Below, in pieces: positions 23,843 through 35,296 of a stretch of DNA of 64,000 bases. Location of the stretch: NCBI GenBank assembly GCA_902805475.1, contig CADCSX010000001.1:2666001-2730000 (forward strand). Reading direction: 5' to 3'. The DNA comes from Entonaema liquescens. Taxonomy: Eukaryota > Ascomycota > Sordariomycetes > Xylariales > Xylariaceae. Under the pieces are notes generated by a model, which worked only from the letters and a program-made list of their open reading frames with translations, had not been told where the DNA came from and made no database searches. The position numbers were made by a program, and so were the translations under genes. Positions within the stretch are counted from its first letter, which is position 1. Each line of letters starts with the position of its first letter.

Positions 23843-24940
23843 GGCCGAAGAGGGGAGCTGTCGTAGCTAGCCTCCAGATTATAAGGTCGCAAACAACAAT
23901 CTAAAAGCTGCAATGGCGTGTAGTCATAGATTATTACCTATGTGTAGCGACACATATGTCGTGATATACGTATAATGTGTAAGTGGGATTGTACCTAGTT
24001 GGATTGTAGTTGGATGTTGAAGTCTAAGTCTGGGTCTGGACGGCAGTGGGGTTCAACGCGGGTACGTCAAGCACCTTATCTCAGATATAGGTACATGTAC
24101 ACTACGGGTAAATTTACATGAAGAGGTACTTTGATTAGCTTCTCACTTCTACCCAACATCGAACCTACCCACTTTGAATAGCTTACATGTTCTCTCTTGT
24201 AATTTGTGGGATGGAAAATACACCCGCTAGGGTATTTATCTTATCTTATCAAGAAATGACTTATCGAGAAATTAACCTACAGCAGTCAGATTAAGCAGCC
24301 AAGTTATCTTCCGATTTCTTGGTAAAGCGTCCAAGACCTTCATATTGTAAGCAAATTAACGCATCCTGATTATCGCCTTTTTCTTTTCCTTTTTTTTTTT
24401 TTTTTTCCCCAACAAGGATTTATAAGCGCTATTAACGACATGGACACTTTGATACGCTTATAAGTCTATGTTGTACAACTCACTTCTCACTTATAAAACT
24501 ACTTCAAAGAAAGAGGGGGATATGAGATGGATTGATTCTCTTTGCCTTCTCGAAAGTTCTCGCTCACCTCTTTGAAGCTTACCTATGCATGCCGACGTAT
24601 TGCCCTGTGATTGGTCGTAACTTGACTTACTAGGCCTTTATTTCCCTAAGCTTGAATGCCGTTGATGATATTGATGATGGTGATGACGAGTTAATGGATC
24701 GCTCCGAGCGGCCCTGGAGACGAATATTCCACTAGCCTTGTCCCCCAACTCATGGAGACAGTAGTATCAGATAGCGGTACAAGGCTTTATACCCGACTAA
24801 GCGAGTATTGGCTCTTTTCCTCATAGCGGATAACAACGATGCCATTCTCTCTTCGATGCCGCAATAAAACGAGGCGGTCAGGTTAAAAAAGTAGCGCATG
24901 GGCACCGGGATACGCAATCGTACTGTCACCTTCGTGCAGG

Positions 24941-24990
24941 TAGGAACCCATAGGAACCCATAGGAACCCATAGGAACCCATAGGAACCAC
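24941..24990. repeat. 10-bp tandem repeat (TAGGAACCCA)5
   Basis: Five copies, the last with a changed end (ACCAC). Because the period is 10 bp, every frame cycles through it, which gives a misleading Gly-Ser-Tyr/Trp-rich open frame on the minus strand. Confidence 0.9.
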
Positions 24991-26004
24991 AGTGATGCAA
25001 TCCGAGGAGTAAATCTCACAAATATCTGCGGCACGCGACCCCAAGCTGGTCGAGGATTGGGATTGGAAGGTGAAATAATAGCTTATCAAAGTATCCGGGA
25101 GAGCTGAGAGACTGTCCAACACTTCATTCGTTCCCCATTGGATCATGTTGGTATCAAAGGTTTGCCTGCTCGAGGTGAGGTGAGCAAGATAAATAAATAT
25201 ACCCAAGAAGGACGAAACGCTGGAGGCGACCCTTGTCGAGCGGGAATATCCACGGCGTGGGGGTAGGGCGTATCATCGTATATATGATATGTATGATTTG
25301 GTATGTATGGGTTGATATGTATGGGTATGTATGCGCAGATTGTAAGGTTGCCTACATCTTTAATGCATCCAAGAATTCCAAGCAACCCAGATATCCAGAT
25401 ATTCAGACATGCACAATCATACGAATGTCCATATGTCTGTTCCAATAGGTGTGATATGTTCTAATATGATATGCCTAGGTACCTTGCCGGACCCCCTTTC
25501 CATCCTCCTCCCCTCCCCTTTTTCCTTGTCTAATATGCTCCTAGTCTGATATATTCCTTGTCTGATATGACCTACTACGGTAGGTACTTGATAGGTATAA
25601 CATATCGACCGCGCATCATATCTACATACTTGGCCACTCTATAAAGATTCGTGGCCCAAGTACCCGTATTCCAATTTTAACCTGGATCTACCGCCCGCAT
25701 GCAATCAACGGATTGAGACATTATTACGCAACAGATTCGACGGATTAGTCTATCTATTGCACCATCCCGTCACCCCCCATTGTACCGAGATCCCATGGCT
25801 TTTGTGGGGCTCCGATAGCACGAAACCTCTGTACGGGCTCATAATTACCATCATTGTCCAATCATAGCCTGTTACAACCTCGTCTAACGATCCCAAGCAC
25901 GTATACTATAGTACCACTTGCACAACGTGGGACCCTTAACGCTGACAACTAACTTGACCTTAATTACACACACCTGTACACATAATACTGCTGACACCGT
26001 CTTG

Positions 26005-26033
26005 TGGTCTTTGCGGTCTTTGCGGTCTTTGCG
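26005..26033. repeat. 9-bp tandem repeat (GGTCTTTGC)n
   Basis: Three full copies and a partial copy leading into GCGGCCGCGG, in the gene-free region between SRP72 and the 28482 gene. Confidence 0.8.
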
Positions 26034-26288
26034 GCCGCGGTATATCTCCCGAATCTTGCTCACTCCGACCTCGAGGCTCTCAGGGTGACGGTCGCTTGGG
26101 TAAGATACCCGCCAGTTTTGGTCATCGCGTCCGCCAATTGCGCAGGTTTGATGCATCTGATGCACGCCATAAACGCAAGCAACGCAAGACCAGGCGGACG
26201 GGGCATTTCCGTATTGGACCGGTCCTTTTGTATCTACAGATTGACACCTTTTTTATCTGTAGATCGACCCGAAGTAAAATAAACCCTT

Positions 26289-26349
26289 ACATGGTGGTCT
26301 ACATGGTGGTCTCCATGGTAGTGTACATGGTAGTTTAAATGGTAGTTTA
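26289..26349. repeat. Imperfect 12-bp repeat (ACATGGTGGTCT-like)
   Basis: Five diverged units in a row; the later ones change towards AAATGGTAGTTT. Gene-free region. Confidence 0.7.
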
Positions 26350-27120
26350 AATCAATGGTAACATGTGCTTCATATAGTACTCACACGACGCACTGCACTT
26401 ATAATATACGCGTCTTATAAGTCGGTAGAAAAGACTAGGCTGATTACGTACTCACCGGTCGGTTTCATCATTTTTCACTTATACAAATATACTTACGCAC
26501 TATACCTAAATAATAAGCTGGTCTGTAACGGTCGAGGCCAATTGTAGGTATGTACTATACTGTACTATACACTAGTAAGACAGCATCAAGACGTTGTAGA
26601 CATGGGTTGCGGTTACATTTAAATATACTATGGTACCACCTACAAAGTACATAATGTATATATCCCAGAGAAGAGGAGTGTGGGGGGACAACCCCGAGTG
26701 GGAACGGTGGGAACAACCGGACCAATCATCGGTATTCAAGACGTTCTCGCCCTCCCGTCTTCTCCTTATCGGTCTAGAGAAGGAACCCCCACACACGAGA
26801 TGTCACAAGAGATAGTCTCCACTCGCCCCCGTTTCCCAATGCCTCTAAGAGATCCATTGAGGTACATACACACACCTCACCTACTTATGCTTTCTCTAAA
26901 CCTAACAAGGCCCTGCGGCAAATCCATGTGGCATTGTGGCTTTTACATACATGCTTCCCTCTTCCACCTGCAGTAAAACGCTGAATCACCAACGGACCTT
27001 GGGGGCAGGGATGGTAAATCAGAAATATCTCTAATAATTGATTAAAGTTGCAGCAAGGAACTGCGGGCCAAATTTTTTTTTTCTTTTATTTCGAGAGTAC
27101 CTATATCTTTAAAGACGGAA

Positions 27121-27136
27121 CCCCCCCCCCCCCCCT
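27121..27136. repeat. Homopolymer C run
   Basis: Sixteen consecutive C, the longest C run I noticed in the window. Its length in the assembly should be treated as uncertain. Confidence 0.9.
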
Positions 27137-27245
27137 TCGCTGCACATGTCAAATCTCGCAACATCCTCGTATTGTACCTAAGTACTACACAGTAGTATAC
27201 ATCCATACTAAGTAACTTACACCTACCCTATGTAGGTTGGAAAGG

Positions 27246-27279
27246 TAGACGGTAGGCGGTAGGCGGTAGGCGGGTAGGC
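27246..27279. repeat. 7-bp repeat (GGTAGGC)n
   Basis: Four to five copies of GGTAGGC with one insertion of G, next to TACCTA-type words. Confidence 0.75.
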
Positions 27280-27609
27280 ATTGTACCTACCCTAGGATGT
27301 GGTGTCGCCTTCCCGGTCGCAATAGAGTAATGCTTCTCCTCCCTCCTTCAATCCCCTTGCTCTCTTTTCTCGTTCCTTTTCTTGTCCCTCATCTACCCAC
27401 ATGCAACATTATCCTAGACTCTTCTCTCTTAGTGTAGGCTACTAGGGCTGCTAGGCTCCCCCAGATCTTCCTCCCGCAAAAATACTCACCACATCTTCCG
27501 AGTCGGGCCTACTCAGATTTTCTTAAAGTTGTTAAAGAACTGATCACCATGAGCAATTCTGTTTTTATGTCAGACTCCCAATAACAACTGCCCGCGGTTG
27601 GGCCACCAC

Positions 27610-27652
27610 CCATCCCTCGTCCCTCATCCCTCATCCCTCATCCCTCATCCAT
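27610..27652. repeat. 7-bp repeat (CATCCCT)n
   Basis: About six copies, the second changed to CGTCCCT, about 830 bp before the start of the gene at 28482. Confidence 0.8.
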
Positions 27653-28481
27653 CTGATAATAAAAATTATTATTATAACAAGTGGTGGAAAAAGAATATCA
27701 GGTCTGGCGATCCGAACTGTGCCGGGTCCTCGCAATCCTTGCGCGGTATCTGATAACTCGGACCCCCTTCTGGCCTATCGGTTTATCTGCAGCGGATCCC
27801 ATTCGAACACATCCGTCCACGCAATTTTTGTACTCTCGTCCCCCAAAGTACTCTTTCTGTCGCTTTTCTTGCGTCAACCTCTTTTTACCCATTAGGCACA
27901 TCATCTTCCCTGGTGATCTAATACATATCTTATACTTGTTATCTGCCGTCAGCCAGTACGTCTGTATTTTGCTGCAGCGTCTTTCGTTGCACCCTAGGAA
28001 CATACATACCTACATCGGCCTCCACCAGTTACTGCCCGGCTCCTGGCCTCGAACGCCGCGGGTAGTTTGATAACGGATTGTGGGACCCGGTCTCATCAGC
28101 ATACCACCAAGTCGTATCTTTATTATATCACCTCAGGATTCCTCCTACCTCCCTTCTTAACACACCATCATCTTCCGATCCAGGAACGCAAAAACACGGC
28201 TTTCCTACGGTCGTGAACAAACCTACTCCTACCCGCCGGGAATCTGGTGTATGGGTATTTTAAGTTGTTCCATGGACCAAGTAAACCCCGCCACCTCGCT
28301 TCTGTACTTCGCACGCTGCGTCCGATAACATTGACTAACTTCGGGGTGTGTGCTCTGCTGTTCGTCCACGACATAACGCTGGGTACCCGTATCTGGGTGG
28401 CCTCAAGGCGAGGTCTCGTGTTCTGAAGGCATCCTCTAGCTTTGGGTTGGATTTGTTGCTGTGTAACTGAAATAGCAGACT

Positions 28482-29813
28482 ATGTCTGAACATTCTTCGC
28501 CATCACCGCGGGTGGAACCTGTCGGCTTGAACCAACATGTCGATGAGAATAAGCTTCCCAGTGGACAATGCCGGTATATTCTGCTAAACCCGGAGATCAA
28601 GGGGCAACGCTGTGCCTGTGTCGGCTTCACTATCAACCGGGCTCTCCCAGGTGTCACCTGCGATTGTGGCCACCTCTCATGTTACCACATTCAGTCTGCC
28701 GAACCGCCACCGAATAAAAACGAAGTTGACATACTTCGCCGGCGTATCAAGTTACTTGAGGACCAGCTTGACCGAGAGAATGATGGAGGGCTTGGCGGTG
28801 CATTGGGCAGTGTGGTTCGGCGGTTAGGGGACCTAGAGGAACAGGTCGAGAAAAATAGAGATGAGACCAGTCAGGAAATGAAAGGCTGTTATAAGAACGT
28901 TGACCGTATGTGGCAGTCAGTCACCCAGCTTGAAAAGCGGCAAACCGGATACGAAGACCGCCTCCTTATGTTTGACGAACGGTTAGATGGCCACGACGAC
29001 ACTCTACAGCGATTAGGCGACAGGTTGATGGAGTTTGATGAAGCATCTATGGTTCTTGAAGAGCGTGTAGATGCGTTAGAGGAACAGGACTGCCAGCGTA
29101 TCCCATTCCGTAGGCGCAGACGACGATCTACGTCAGGATCAGAAGACTCGGAAAGCTTCAAGGTGGCACGCCGATCTCGCCTGCTAGATAATCGTGACAC
29201 AGCACGATCCACATCAACATCGGGCTCGGGCTCCCGCCGCGGGTCTGCCGAGAGTGACCCGGTAAAAGTGACAGGGTCTTGGACTGTTCATATCTCGCTT
29301 CTTCCAACGGCTTCACAGCCGTTCCCCTTTGAGAAGGACACGAATGCGTACAAGCGTTGCCTATCTCGCGGGCTTCACCAAATGATTGCAGTTGGAGGAA
29401 CAGATGGCGAGTCCTTCGCCAAAGCCGTGTCTAAGGCTTTCGGAAGGCTCCTCCGAGGTAGGGAGTGGGTTCCGCTGCAGGCCCGACTCTGTGACGCAGC
29501 AACGTTGCAAGGCCTCCCGATGCTCAAGCCCCTAGACCCAGCTTTGATCGGTGGAAATTACGATCTCGATTTTCTACGCAAGTATTGCGCTGTCTGCTTA
29601 CCAAATGGCAAGGTGGAATCCATGTACATTGCAATGCTGTCAGACACCTTCTCATGGCAATTCCTAAGGCGCTCACCGTGCTATCTAGATGGTCTTGAGG
29701 AATGCTGGGCCTATGATCCGTTACTTGACCCGAACGACAACTTTGAAGACTTTAATAGCGAGGTGGAAGATGGAAGGTCGGCGGGGAGATTGTACCGCCT
29801 CTACCCTCTTTAA
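28482..29813 (+). CDS. Unknown conserved-looking protein with CxC...CxH cysteine cluster and coiled coil
   Basis: I do not recognise a characterised family. Single exon, 443 residues. Near the N-terminus is a Cys/His cluster: Cys44-x-Cys46, Cys60-x-Cys62-Gly-His64, Cys67-x-His69. The outer residues fit the SWIM zinc-finger pattern CxC-x(n)-CxH with n=20. Residues 80-200 form a long charged heptad-like helix (ILRRRIKLLEDQL, LGDLEEQVEKN, LEERVDALEEQ), likely a coiled coil. Residues 205-265 are basic, then Ser/Arg-rich (RRRRRRSTSGSEDSES). The rest (about 270-443) looks globular, with SWTVHISLLPTASQPFPFEK and LRKYCAVCLPNGKVESMYIAM. This layout suggests a zinc-binding, self-associating nuclear or scaffold protein, but that is inference. 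Codon use resembles the neighbours. The start was chosen as the first ATG of the frame. A long gene-free region lies upstream. Confidence 0.8.
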   Translation: MSEHSSPSPRVEPVGLNQHVDENKLPSGQCRYILLNPEIKGQRCACVGFTINRALPGVTCDCGHLSCYHIQSAEPPPNKNEVDILRRRIKLLEDQLDRENDGGLGGALGSVVRRLGDLEEQVEKNRDETSQEMKGCYKNVDRMWQSVTQLEKRQTGYEDRLLMFDERLDGHDDTLQRLGDRLMEFDEASMVLEERVDALEEQDCQRIPFRRRRRRSTSGSEDSESFKVARRSRLLDNRDTARSTSTSGSGSRRGSAESDPVKVTGSWTVHISLLPTASQPFPFEKDTNAYKRCLSRGLHQMIAVGGTDGESFAKAVSKAFGRLLRGREWVPLQARLCDAATLQGLPMLKPLDPALIGGNYDLDFLRKYCAVCLPNGKVESMYIAMLSDTFSWQFLRRSPCYLDGLEECWAYDPLLDPNDNFEDFNSEVEDGRSAGRLYRLYPL

Positions 29814-31372
29814 AAGGACAGCATCGGAGATGTCGCGGACACCGAGTATGGGCTCAATGTCGGCGAATGAAGTAAACGACAGTTCGCGACAAAAACTACC
29901 ACGAACATGTATGCAAACACCTATGGAAGTTCGTAGACGGGGAGTGGAGACGGTTTAGACTTGAGGGTTGGATATACCATATAGAAGCAGCACGACGAAG
30001 TGCGGATAGACTTGGGAGGGCGTTTCCCTTTTTCCCTTCTCCCTAGGAGATGGGGCGCAAACAGACGACAGGAAAGAAATACTAATGGGTTCCTACAAGT
30101 TTAATTGTTCTTACTCTTTCCGCCCCTATTCACCTGTACGCCAACAAATAACTGAAGGGGGCGTAATATGCCCTTTGCTGATGTATGCTCCCTATCATTC
30201 TGGTCGGATTTATTTGTATACCCACAAGGCGGACATGAGAGGGGACGGTGATGACGATGACGATGAATACTCTTTTTTATTTTTATTTTTTCGAAGATAT
30301 GATGGTTTAGTAGAAGGTTCTAAGCAGCAGATTGGGAGTCTCAAATAGTTACAGATTTTTTAAACAGTCAGTGTAAGACGGACGTGGGGATTATACAACC
30401 GGGCAGAGCGGAATGCCAACAAGCAGCGGTCAAGATTGTCGACAAAGAGAGGAAAGAAAAGTCCAAGTGGCCCAATCGTTACCGCCCAAGCCACATGAAA
30501 CCGGACAGCCTACCCAATCTTACACCAGCTTACATATACAGTGTTAGTCAATACTTTGCATTGACATATATGCGTTCAACAATTCTGAATATATGCAAAA
30601 GATGGTCCTTGGTAAATAAGCTTTGCAGACCTGCTGGGAGTTGAAGAAAGGGAAGGGGCGATACCTATCATTCGTTATATTATCAAATTTCAGTTTCTCC
30701 AAATCATATATTTATATATGATATATTACCTGTAAGCGGCGATCTAGCTACACTCTATATAAACCGTATGAATTCCAAAGTGCCTAGTTTGAGGTGTAAA
30801 TGAGACAGACACGTGAGACAAGCCGGATAAGAGCAGATACGAAGGTACAAGGGGTGATTGAACAGTAGAGACCCACCTGGATGTGGGGTTAGTCAGCCAA
30901 GGGCAGGTAGGTTTCTGCAACATTGAATGTCAAATGGACAGGTACCCACCCAAGTACCGAACTACCTTCTTTAAAGCTTCAACTTCATCACAAATTCCGT
31001 TGGATACAACACGTCGAACGGAGCGAAAACGGTACAAATAGAATTCCCCACGAACATTATACGCACCTACGCAACTCCTTCCTATCTCCCTCTCGTATGC
31101 CATCTACATCATTAAGCAGCCTCAACCCCAGTATACAAAAATCACCCAGTTGCATACAATATCATTTTCAACGATCGCATCGCACCAATATACCCACCAA
31201 CCAATATCATAATCGTAGCTTAGAGTCCCTAGGTATTCCCTTGGCTTGTTTCGATTATCCCTTCCTTTCGGCGCGTCTTATACCTTTGGGGTTTGCAATT
31301 GTACTCGATCAGCGCCCTACAGTTCAACCCCTGCCGTCGACAACGCGCCTTGGAGGGTAGATACTAGACGAA
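29814..31372. other. Intergenic region between the 28482 gene and the NCBP3-like gene
   Basis: About 1.6 kb. The open frames at 29689-29958, 30085-30348, 30384-30644 and 30923-31360 lack family features and have poor codon patterns. The last 450 bp is C/T-rich and probably the NCBP3-like 5' leader. Confidence 0.45.
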
Positions 31373-32776
31373 ATGGACACGATGGATCTGGATATGGAGA
31401 TGGACGTGGACGTTGATCTCGTTCCCGATGAGCCTATAATTCCCGAGCCAGAGTTCCAAGACGCGCCTGTAAGCTCCGCTACTGTAGCTTGTCTTGGAGA
31501 CGAAGTACGATGCTAACATACGCCTTTCTAGGGCAATCGCTCACCTGGGGAAATAGTAGACGACGATACTCTTATACCCGGAAAAGTCCATATTAGAGGC
31601 CTCGATGTCATGAACCCCGAAGAGGTCAAAACTTATGTCACAGAACACTTCCTAGAAGAGTCAATAGAGAGAATAGAATGGATAGACGATTCCTCGGCCA
31701 ACCTGGTATTTAGTTCCGAATCAGTTGCGGCCCGCGCTCTGAGCTCCTTATCAGCCCAAGACATACAGGATGTTTTTCAACTTCCCTTACGACAACTTAT
31801 ATCTGCTAAATCATTCTCAAAGAGGCCAGAGGTCATGTTACAGGTGCGGTTAGCTGTCGCATCTGATAAGAAGCAGGCAGGCGCTGCTTCGAGAAGTCGC
31901 TTTTACCTTCTAAACCCAAAGTATGACCCTGAGGAACGGCGGCGCCGTAGTGAAACCCGGAGATATCGCGACCGGGATGGTGAGGGATATGGTCGAAGGC
32001 GAGCAAGGGAAGCCCGCAACCGAGAAGCTGAGGAACAATTTGATGTCAATCTATATGACGATGATGAGGCCGCTTTATCTCGCCGCGCGTCCTATTCACG
32101 ACCTCGACGTAGGCAGTCTTACACACCAGACACAAGCGAAGATGGGTATGGGAGGGATTCGTACCGTCATGACAATCGCGGCAAGGAGCTATTTCCTGGC
32201 GGTTCGAACAGCCGAAACGAGTCTCGGAGGAGACGGTCAGCTTCACCCCGTGGTCGAGATAGTGACCAAGCGATGGATGACATTGCAAATGAGGGGTTGG
32301 CAGCTCGAAACCGCGACAGAGCACGCGCAATCAAGAGTCGTATATCGCGTAGCAACAGGGCCAGGGAGCTTTTCCCGGATAGGTCAGGTGAGGGATCCGG
32401 CCGTCTCGGGGATGAAGTAGAGGATACGTCTACCTTGCTAGCTAAGGGGATCATGCTACCCCTGATGGATGAGAGCAGCGATACGCAGGCAAAGTCGGGG
32501 CGCAGGCTCGAAGATAGGATCACAATTCCAGGGAAGGGCAAACTAGCAGATAGAATCACGAGTGCAGACGAGTCTAGGGAACCAGGGTTTAATATTCGTG
32601 GCACGGCAAGCCAGAGGAGTACGAACCAAGGGTTTGCGATTAAAGGCAGTGCAGGCAAGTCAGCGAAGGAGCTATTCCCCGAAAAGCTAGGAGCGAATTC
32701 TGGAAAAGAACTCTTCGCCGAGAGACTTGAGGGTAGATCAAGACAGCGGCAAAGAGCAGGAGATTTATTTGACTGA
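31373..32776 (+). CDS. NCBP3: NCBP3-like nuclear cap-binding protein (DUF2414 family)
   Basis: Related to nuclear cap-binding protein subunit 3, which binds the mRNA cap or cap-binding complex and aids mRNA export. Exons 31373-31468 and 31532-32776 (63-bp intron, phase 0) give 446 residues. The N-terminus is acidic with Asp/Met repeats (MDTMDLDMEMDVDVDLV). The RRM-like domain at about 48-130 reads PGKVHIRGLDVMNPEEVKTY and then RIEWIDDSSANLVF, nearly the NCBP3 signature. A basic Arg-rich stretch follows (about 160-235), then a disordered tail. The tail repeats a short motif: KELFP at 250-254, RELFP at 310-314, KELFP at 411-415 and KELFA at 424-428, and it ends in GDLFD. The repeated motif looks like a linear binding motif; its partner is unknown. 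The gene is co-directional with the next gene (800 bp). Confidence 0.88.
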
Positions 32777-33572
32777 TGATATAGAAACACGTTTGCGATA
32801 TGGATTCCAGGACAGAGTACTAAGGGTGGCAGGCGTATATGAGAAAAGCGTCGACCTTGTAACATAGTTATATAGCATCGTTTGGCGAATGCATTAAGAG
32901 GATTAAGGATAGGCCTAGTGTATTCGGATTAGACTACATTGCCTTGTTAATTTCTGCGAGTGCGTAGATACATAATACATATACATACAGTCACCTAGGA
33001 GACCGTCTTAGTAGTGGGGGGAAGAAGTTAAGCAGATAAGTCAAAAAGACACAGCAACAATCACTACGAGGAATTAGTCCTATGGTCAGGGTCTGATGGG
33101 CAGTTTGTATGGACCACCATACATATTTCGCAAAGTAAGGGGTTCGATTCCCCATGGGTGCATGTTCAAATGGTTTTCTGAGTTTATTACGCATCGTGGA
33201 GCGTTGTAGTCACCAATCGATTATTTCCGCTGGCTCTTAATCTTAGAACTCCATGAGAATATGTACCTGACGGGGTGGGATGGCCAAACCATTTTTTTGG
33301 TCTCCCTCCATACCTATGTATCTATTCATAGGTACAAGTATATATACAATAGGCAGTCACGTAGTTGTTAGGTATTTCCATTGTATGGTCAACTGTTACT
33401 TCCAACTATGAATTTCCAACTATGACTTTCCACCGTGACTTCCCCCTGTTCAACAGCGCAGATTCTTTCTTTCTAACCTAATCTCTTCATCCTTTTTTTT
33501 TTTTCTGCATTTTTCATTATGCCCAAACACCCAACTTTCGTATCATAACATATAACGTAAAATATCCTCGAC
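32777..33572. other. Intergenic region with a tRNA-like fragment
   Basis: About 800 bp. It contains a B-box-like sequence GGTTCGATTCC at 33141-33151 within a small stem-loop, and a second 7-bp stem at 33106-33123, but no acceptor stem could be found, so I do not call a tRNA. The end of the region is the presumed promoter of the next gene. Confidence 0.4.
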
Positions 33573-35296
33573 ATGGCCGACTTTAGTTGGCTTCGACTCG
33601 GGCAGCGTTCTCGTACCCCTAGCATACCTCGAACACCGACATCCCCTGAACGCGCCCCAAGACGGGCTGCTAGCAACTTGAGTCTAGCCAGCCGTTCCTC
33701 TCCGGAGCTATTGACAGGTAGCAGTGATGCTAGCCTATTTATTCGCGAACAGGATAAGATATGGTATAATCCTTCGCTAGATCAGATGGTCGAGGCCCTC
33801 CGCGTTGTCCTTATGACCCAAGAGGCACTACGACCCATTCCCATCGAGTACAATTCGTATATCCTACACCTGATCGAAGCGTTCGCTGATTATCAGGAGC
33901 GAATCCAGACCGTTGACGCCGCTTATACCGAAGCAAGACACTCACTCGAACATCACTTGGAGCATTTCAAGTCTATAGCCAATGAATGGCTAGAACGCGA
34001 AGGTCAGTATAAAGCAGAAATAAAGAGGCTCGAAGTACTACTATCTAGAACGTCTAGAGATGGCCTAGAAGCAGTGACGTTAGCCAGGACGAACAGTGTT
34101 GTGGATAGAAATGGCCCCGAGGCCAAGCAGTTCGTATCCAAACTGAAGCGCCTCAGTACGCAAACCGTGCAAGGTAAGTACATCTATCTTCCACCCGGTA
34201 CCACTTTACCCGACAGGAGTATCTTACAGGTGCATTTGCAGAGGAGCCCATTTGCCTACCCGGAGACGTATTCCAAGAGGAAACCAAGCCTGTACGCAAG
34301 ATTCTTGACCAAAACAGCGACATACTCATGAGCGAAAGGATACGGCGACATGATACTGTCGTCAATGCTGGTATAACTCGACTTCAAAACAGGCGTCAAC
34401 ACTATGAGACAGTAGTAGCTCCAGAAGCGAATAGAGATACACTAGGAACGGAGGAGAATCCAGAGCAACCAAGAGCCTCTGTTAGTGACATAAGACCGAA
34501 ACCACTATTTTCGGATGACATATCCGACGCGCCCAACGTAGACAGTAGGACAGGGACAGGGATAATACCGTGCGGGTGGCAGAGAAAGCAAGCTAGGCGG
34601 AAAATATTAGACGACTTACTAGACTGCGAGACGCTTCATAGCAGTGGCAGTGACGACACCTCTTTGCACCTGGGGAATGCTCACCGGCATCTGAGCAGCT
34701 GCACGCTCGAGGAAGTGTCAGTAAACGCAAGTCTCCACCTCGACGACAGACGCCTACGATGTCTGTCAGGGTTCTCATTCGTTCCCGGAGACGACGCAAC
34801 TCCTGCTTTTACATGCGGCGAGCCCGACAGTACACTCTCGGCAGAGGCTGAGGCTAGGAGTGACGAGGAGAGCAATATTGAATCATGGAGACCTAGCTTC
34901 AAGGACACAAAGGAGAACTCGACCGAGGAGATAGTGGAAGAAGCAGTGAATAATTTAGCCATCTCCCCGGACTCTTGGGAAAACCGGTGGCCGCCAGCCG
35001 CGGAAAAGGCCCGTTCCCAAGGTTCTTGCACAAGCAGTCTAGACACGGTGGTCCAAGCAGCTACAGGGACTCCAGTGGTGGCTGCTTACCCTGATTCCCC
35101 TGGGGTGCCAATGATATTACCAATGCCACTCGATAAAGACAGGGTCCAGAGTCCCAGCTCGGCATTTGAATCAACTAGTATGCGCACGACACTCTCGCCA
35201 ACGCCGGGGGGTAAAGAGAGTGAATATACTCGGGTGACTGACACGGCGACTGGGGGCAAGGACAAGGCCAATGGCCAGCGTCATGATAATGTATGA
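33573..35296 (+). CDS. Unknown protein with central coiled coil and acidic disordered C-terminus
   Basis: I do not recognise this protein. Exons 33573-34173 and 34230-35296 with a 56-bp intron (GTAAGT..TTACAG, phase 1) give 555 residues. The acceptor was chosen because it joins VQ to GAFAEEPICLPGDVFQEE in the open second frame; without splicing there would be two overlapping frames. Residues 1-50 are Ser/Arg/Pro-rich (RSRTPSIPRTPTSPERAPRR). Residues 60-190 are helical and charged, with likely coiled coil (YQERIQTVDAAYTEARHSL, EGQYKAEIKRLEVLLSR). A second basic helix follows at about 235-255 (ERIRRHDTVVNAGITRLQNRR). The C-terminal 270 residues are Ser/Glu/Asp/Pro-rich and probably disordered. 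There is no signal peptide and no membrane segment. It could be a cytoskeletal or septal scaffold; this is not supported by a specific motif. Confidence 0.75.

Larger units (their letters stand above)
23843..28481. other. Long gene-free region upstream of SRP72 and of the 28482 gene
   Basis: About 4.6 kb without a supported gene, between two divergent genes. It is dense in unrelated short repeats: a poly-T run (24389-24408), TAGGAACCCA x5 (24941-24990), GGTCTTTGC units (26005-26033), ACATGGTGGTCT-like units (26289-26349), a C16 run (27121-27136), GGTAGGC units (27246-27279) and CATCCCT units (27610-27652). It also contains TACCTA-type words. The part from about 27660 to 28481 is pyrimidine-rich and could be a long 5' leader of the downstream gene. 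Confidence 0.5.

Noticed and set aside
24750..25206. Minus-strand frames with Trp-Val-Pro-Met-Gly-Ser-Tyr repeats
   Set aside because: They are produced by the TAGGAACCCA tandem repeat.
27681..28070. Plus-strand frame of 129 codons upstream of the 28482 gene
   Set aside because: No family features; opposed by an equally long minus-strand frame; more likely 5' leader or intergenic.
33095..33165. tRNA-like element with B-box-like GGTTCGATTCC and two small hairpins
   Set aside because: No upstream strand pairs with the ATGGGTGC that follows the T arm, the T stem has only four pairs, and no anticodon arm of proper size could be drawn. At most a degenerate tRNA remnant.
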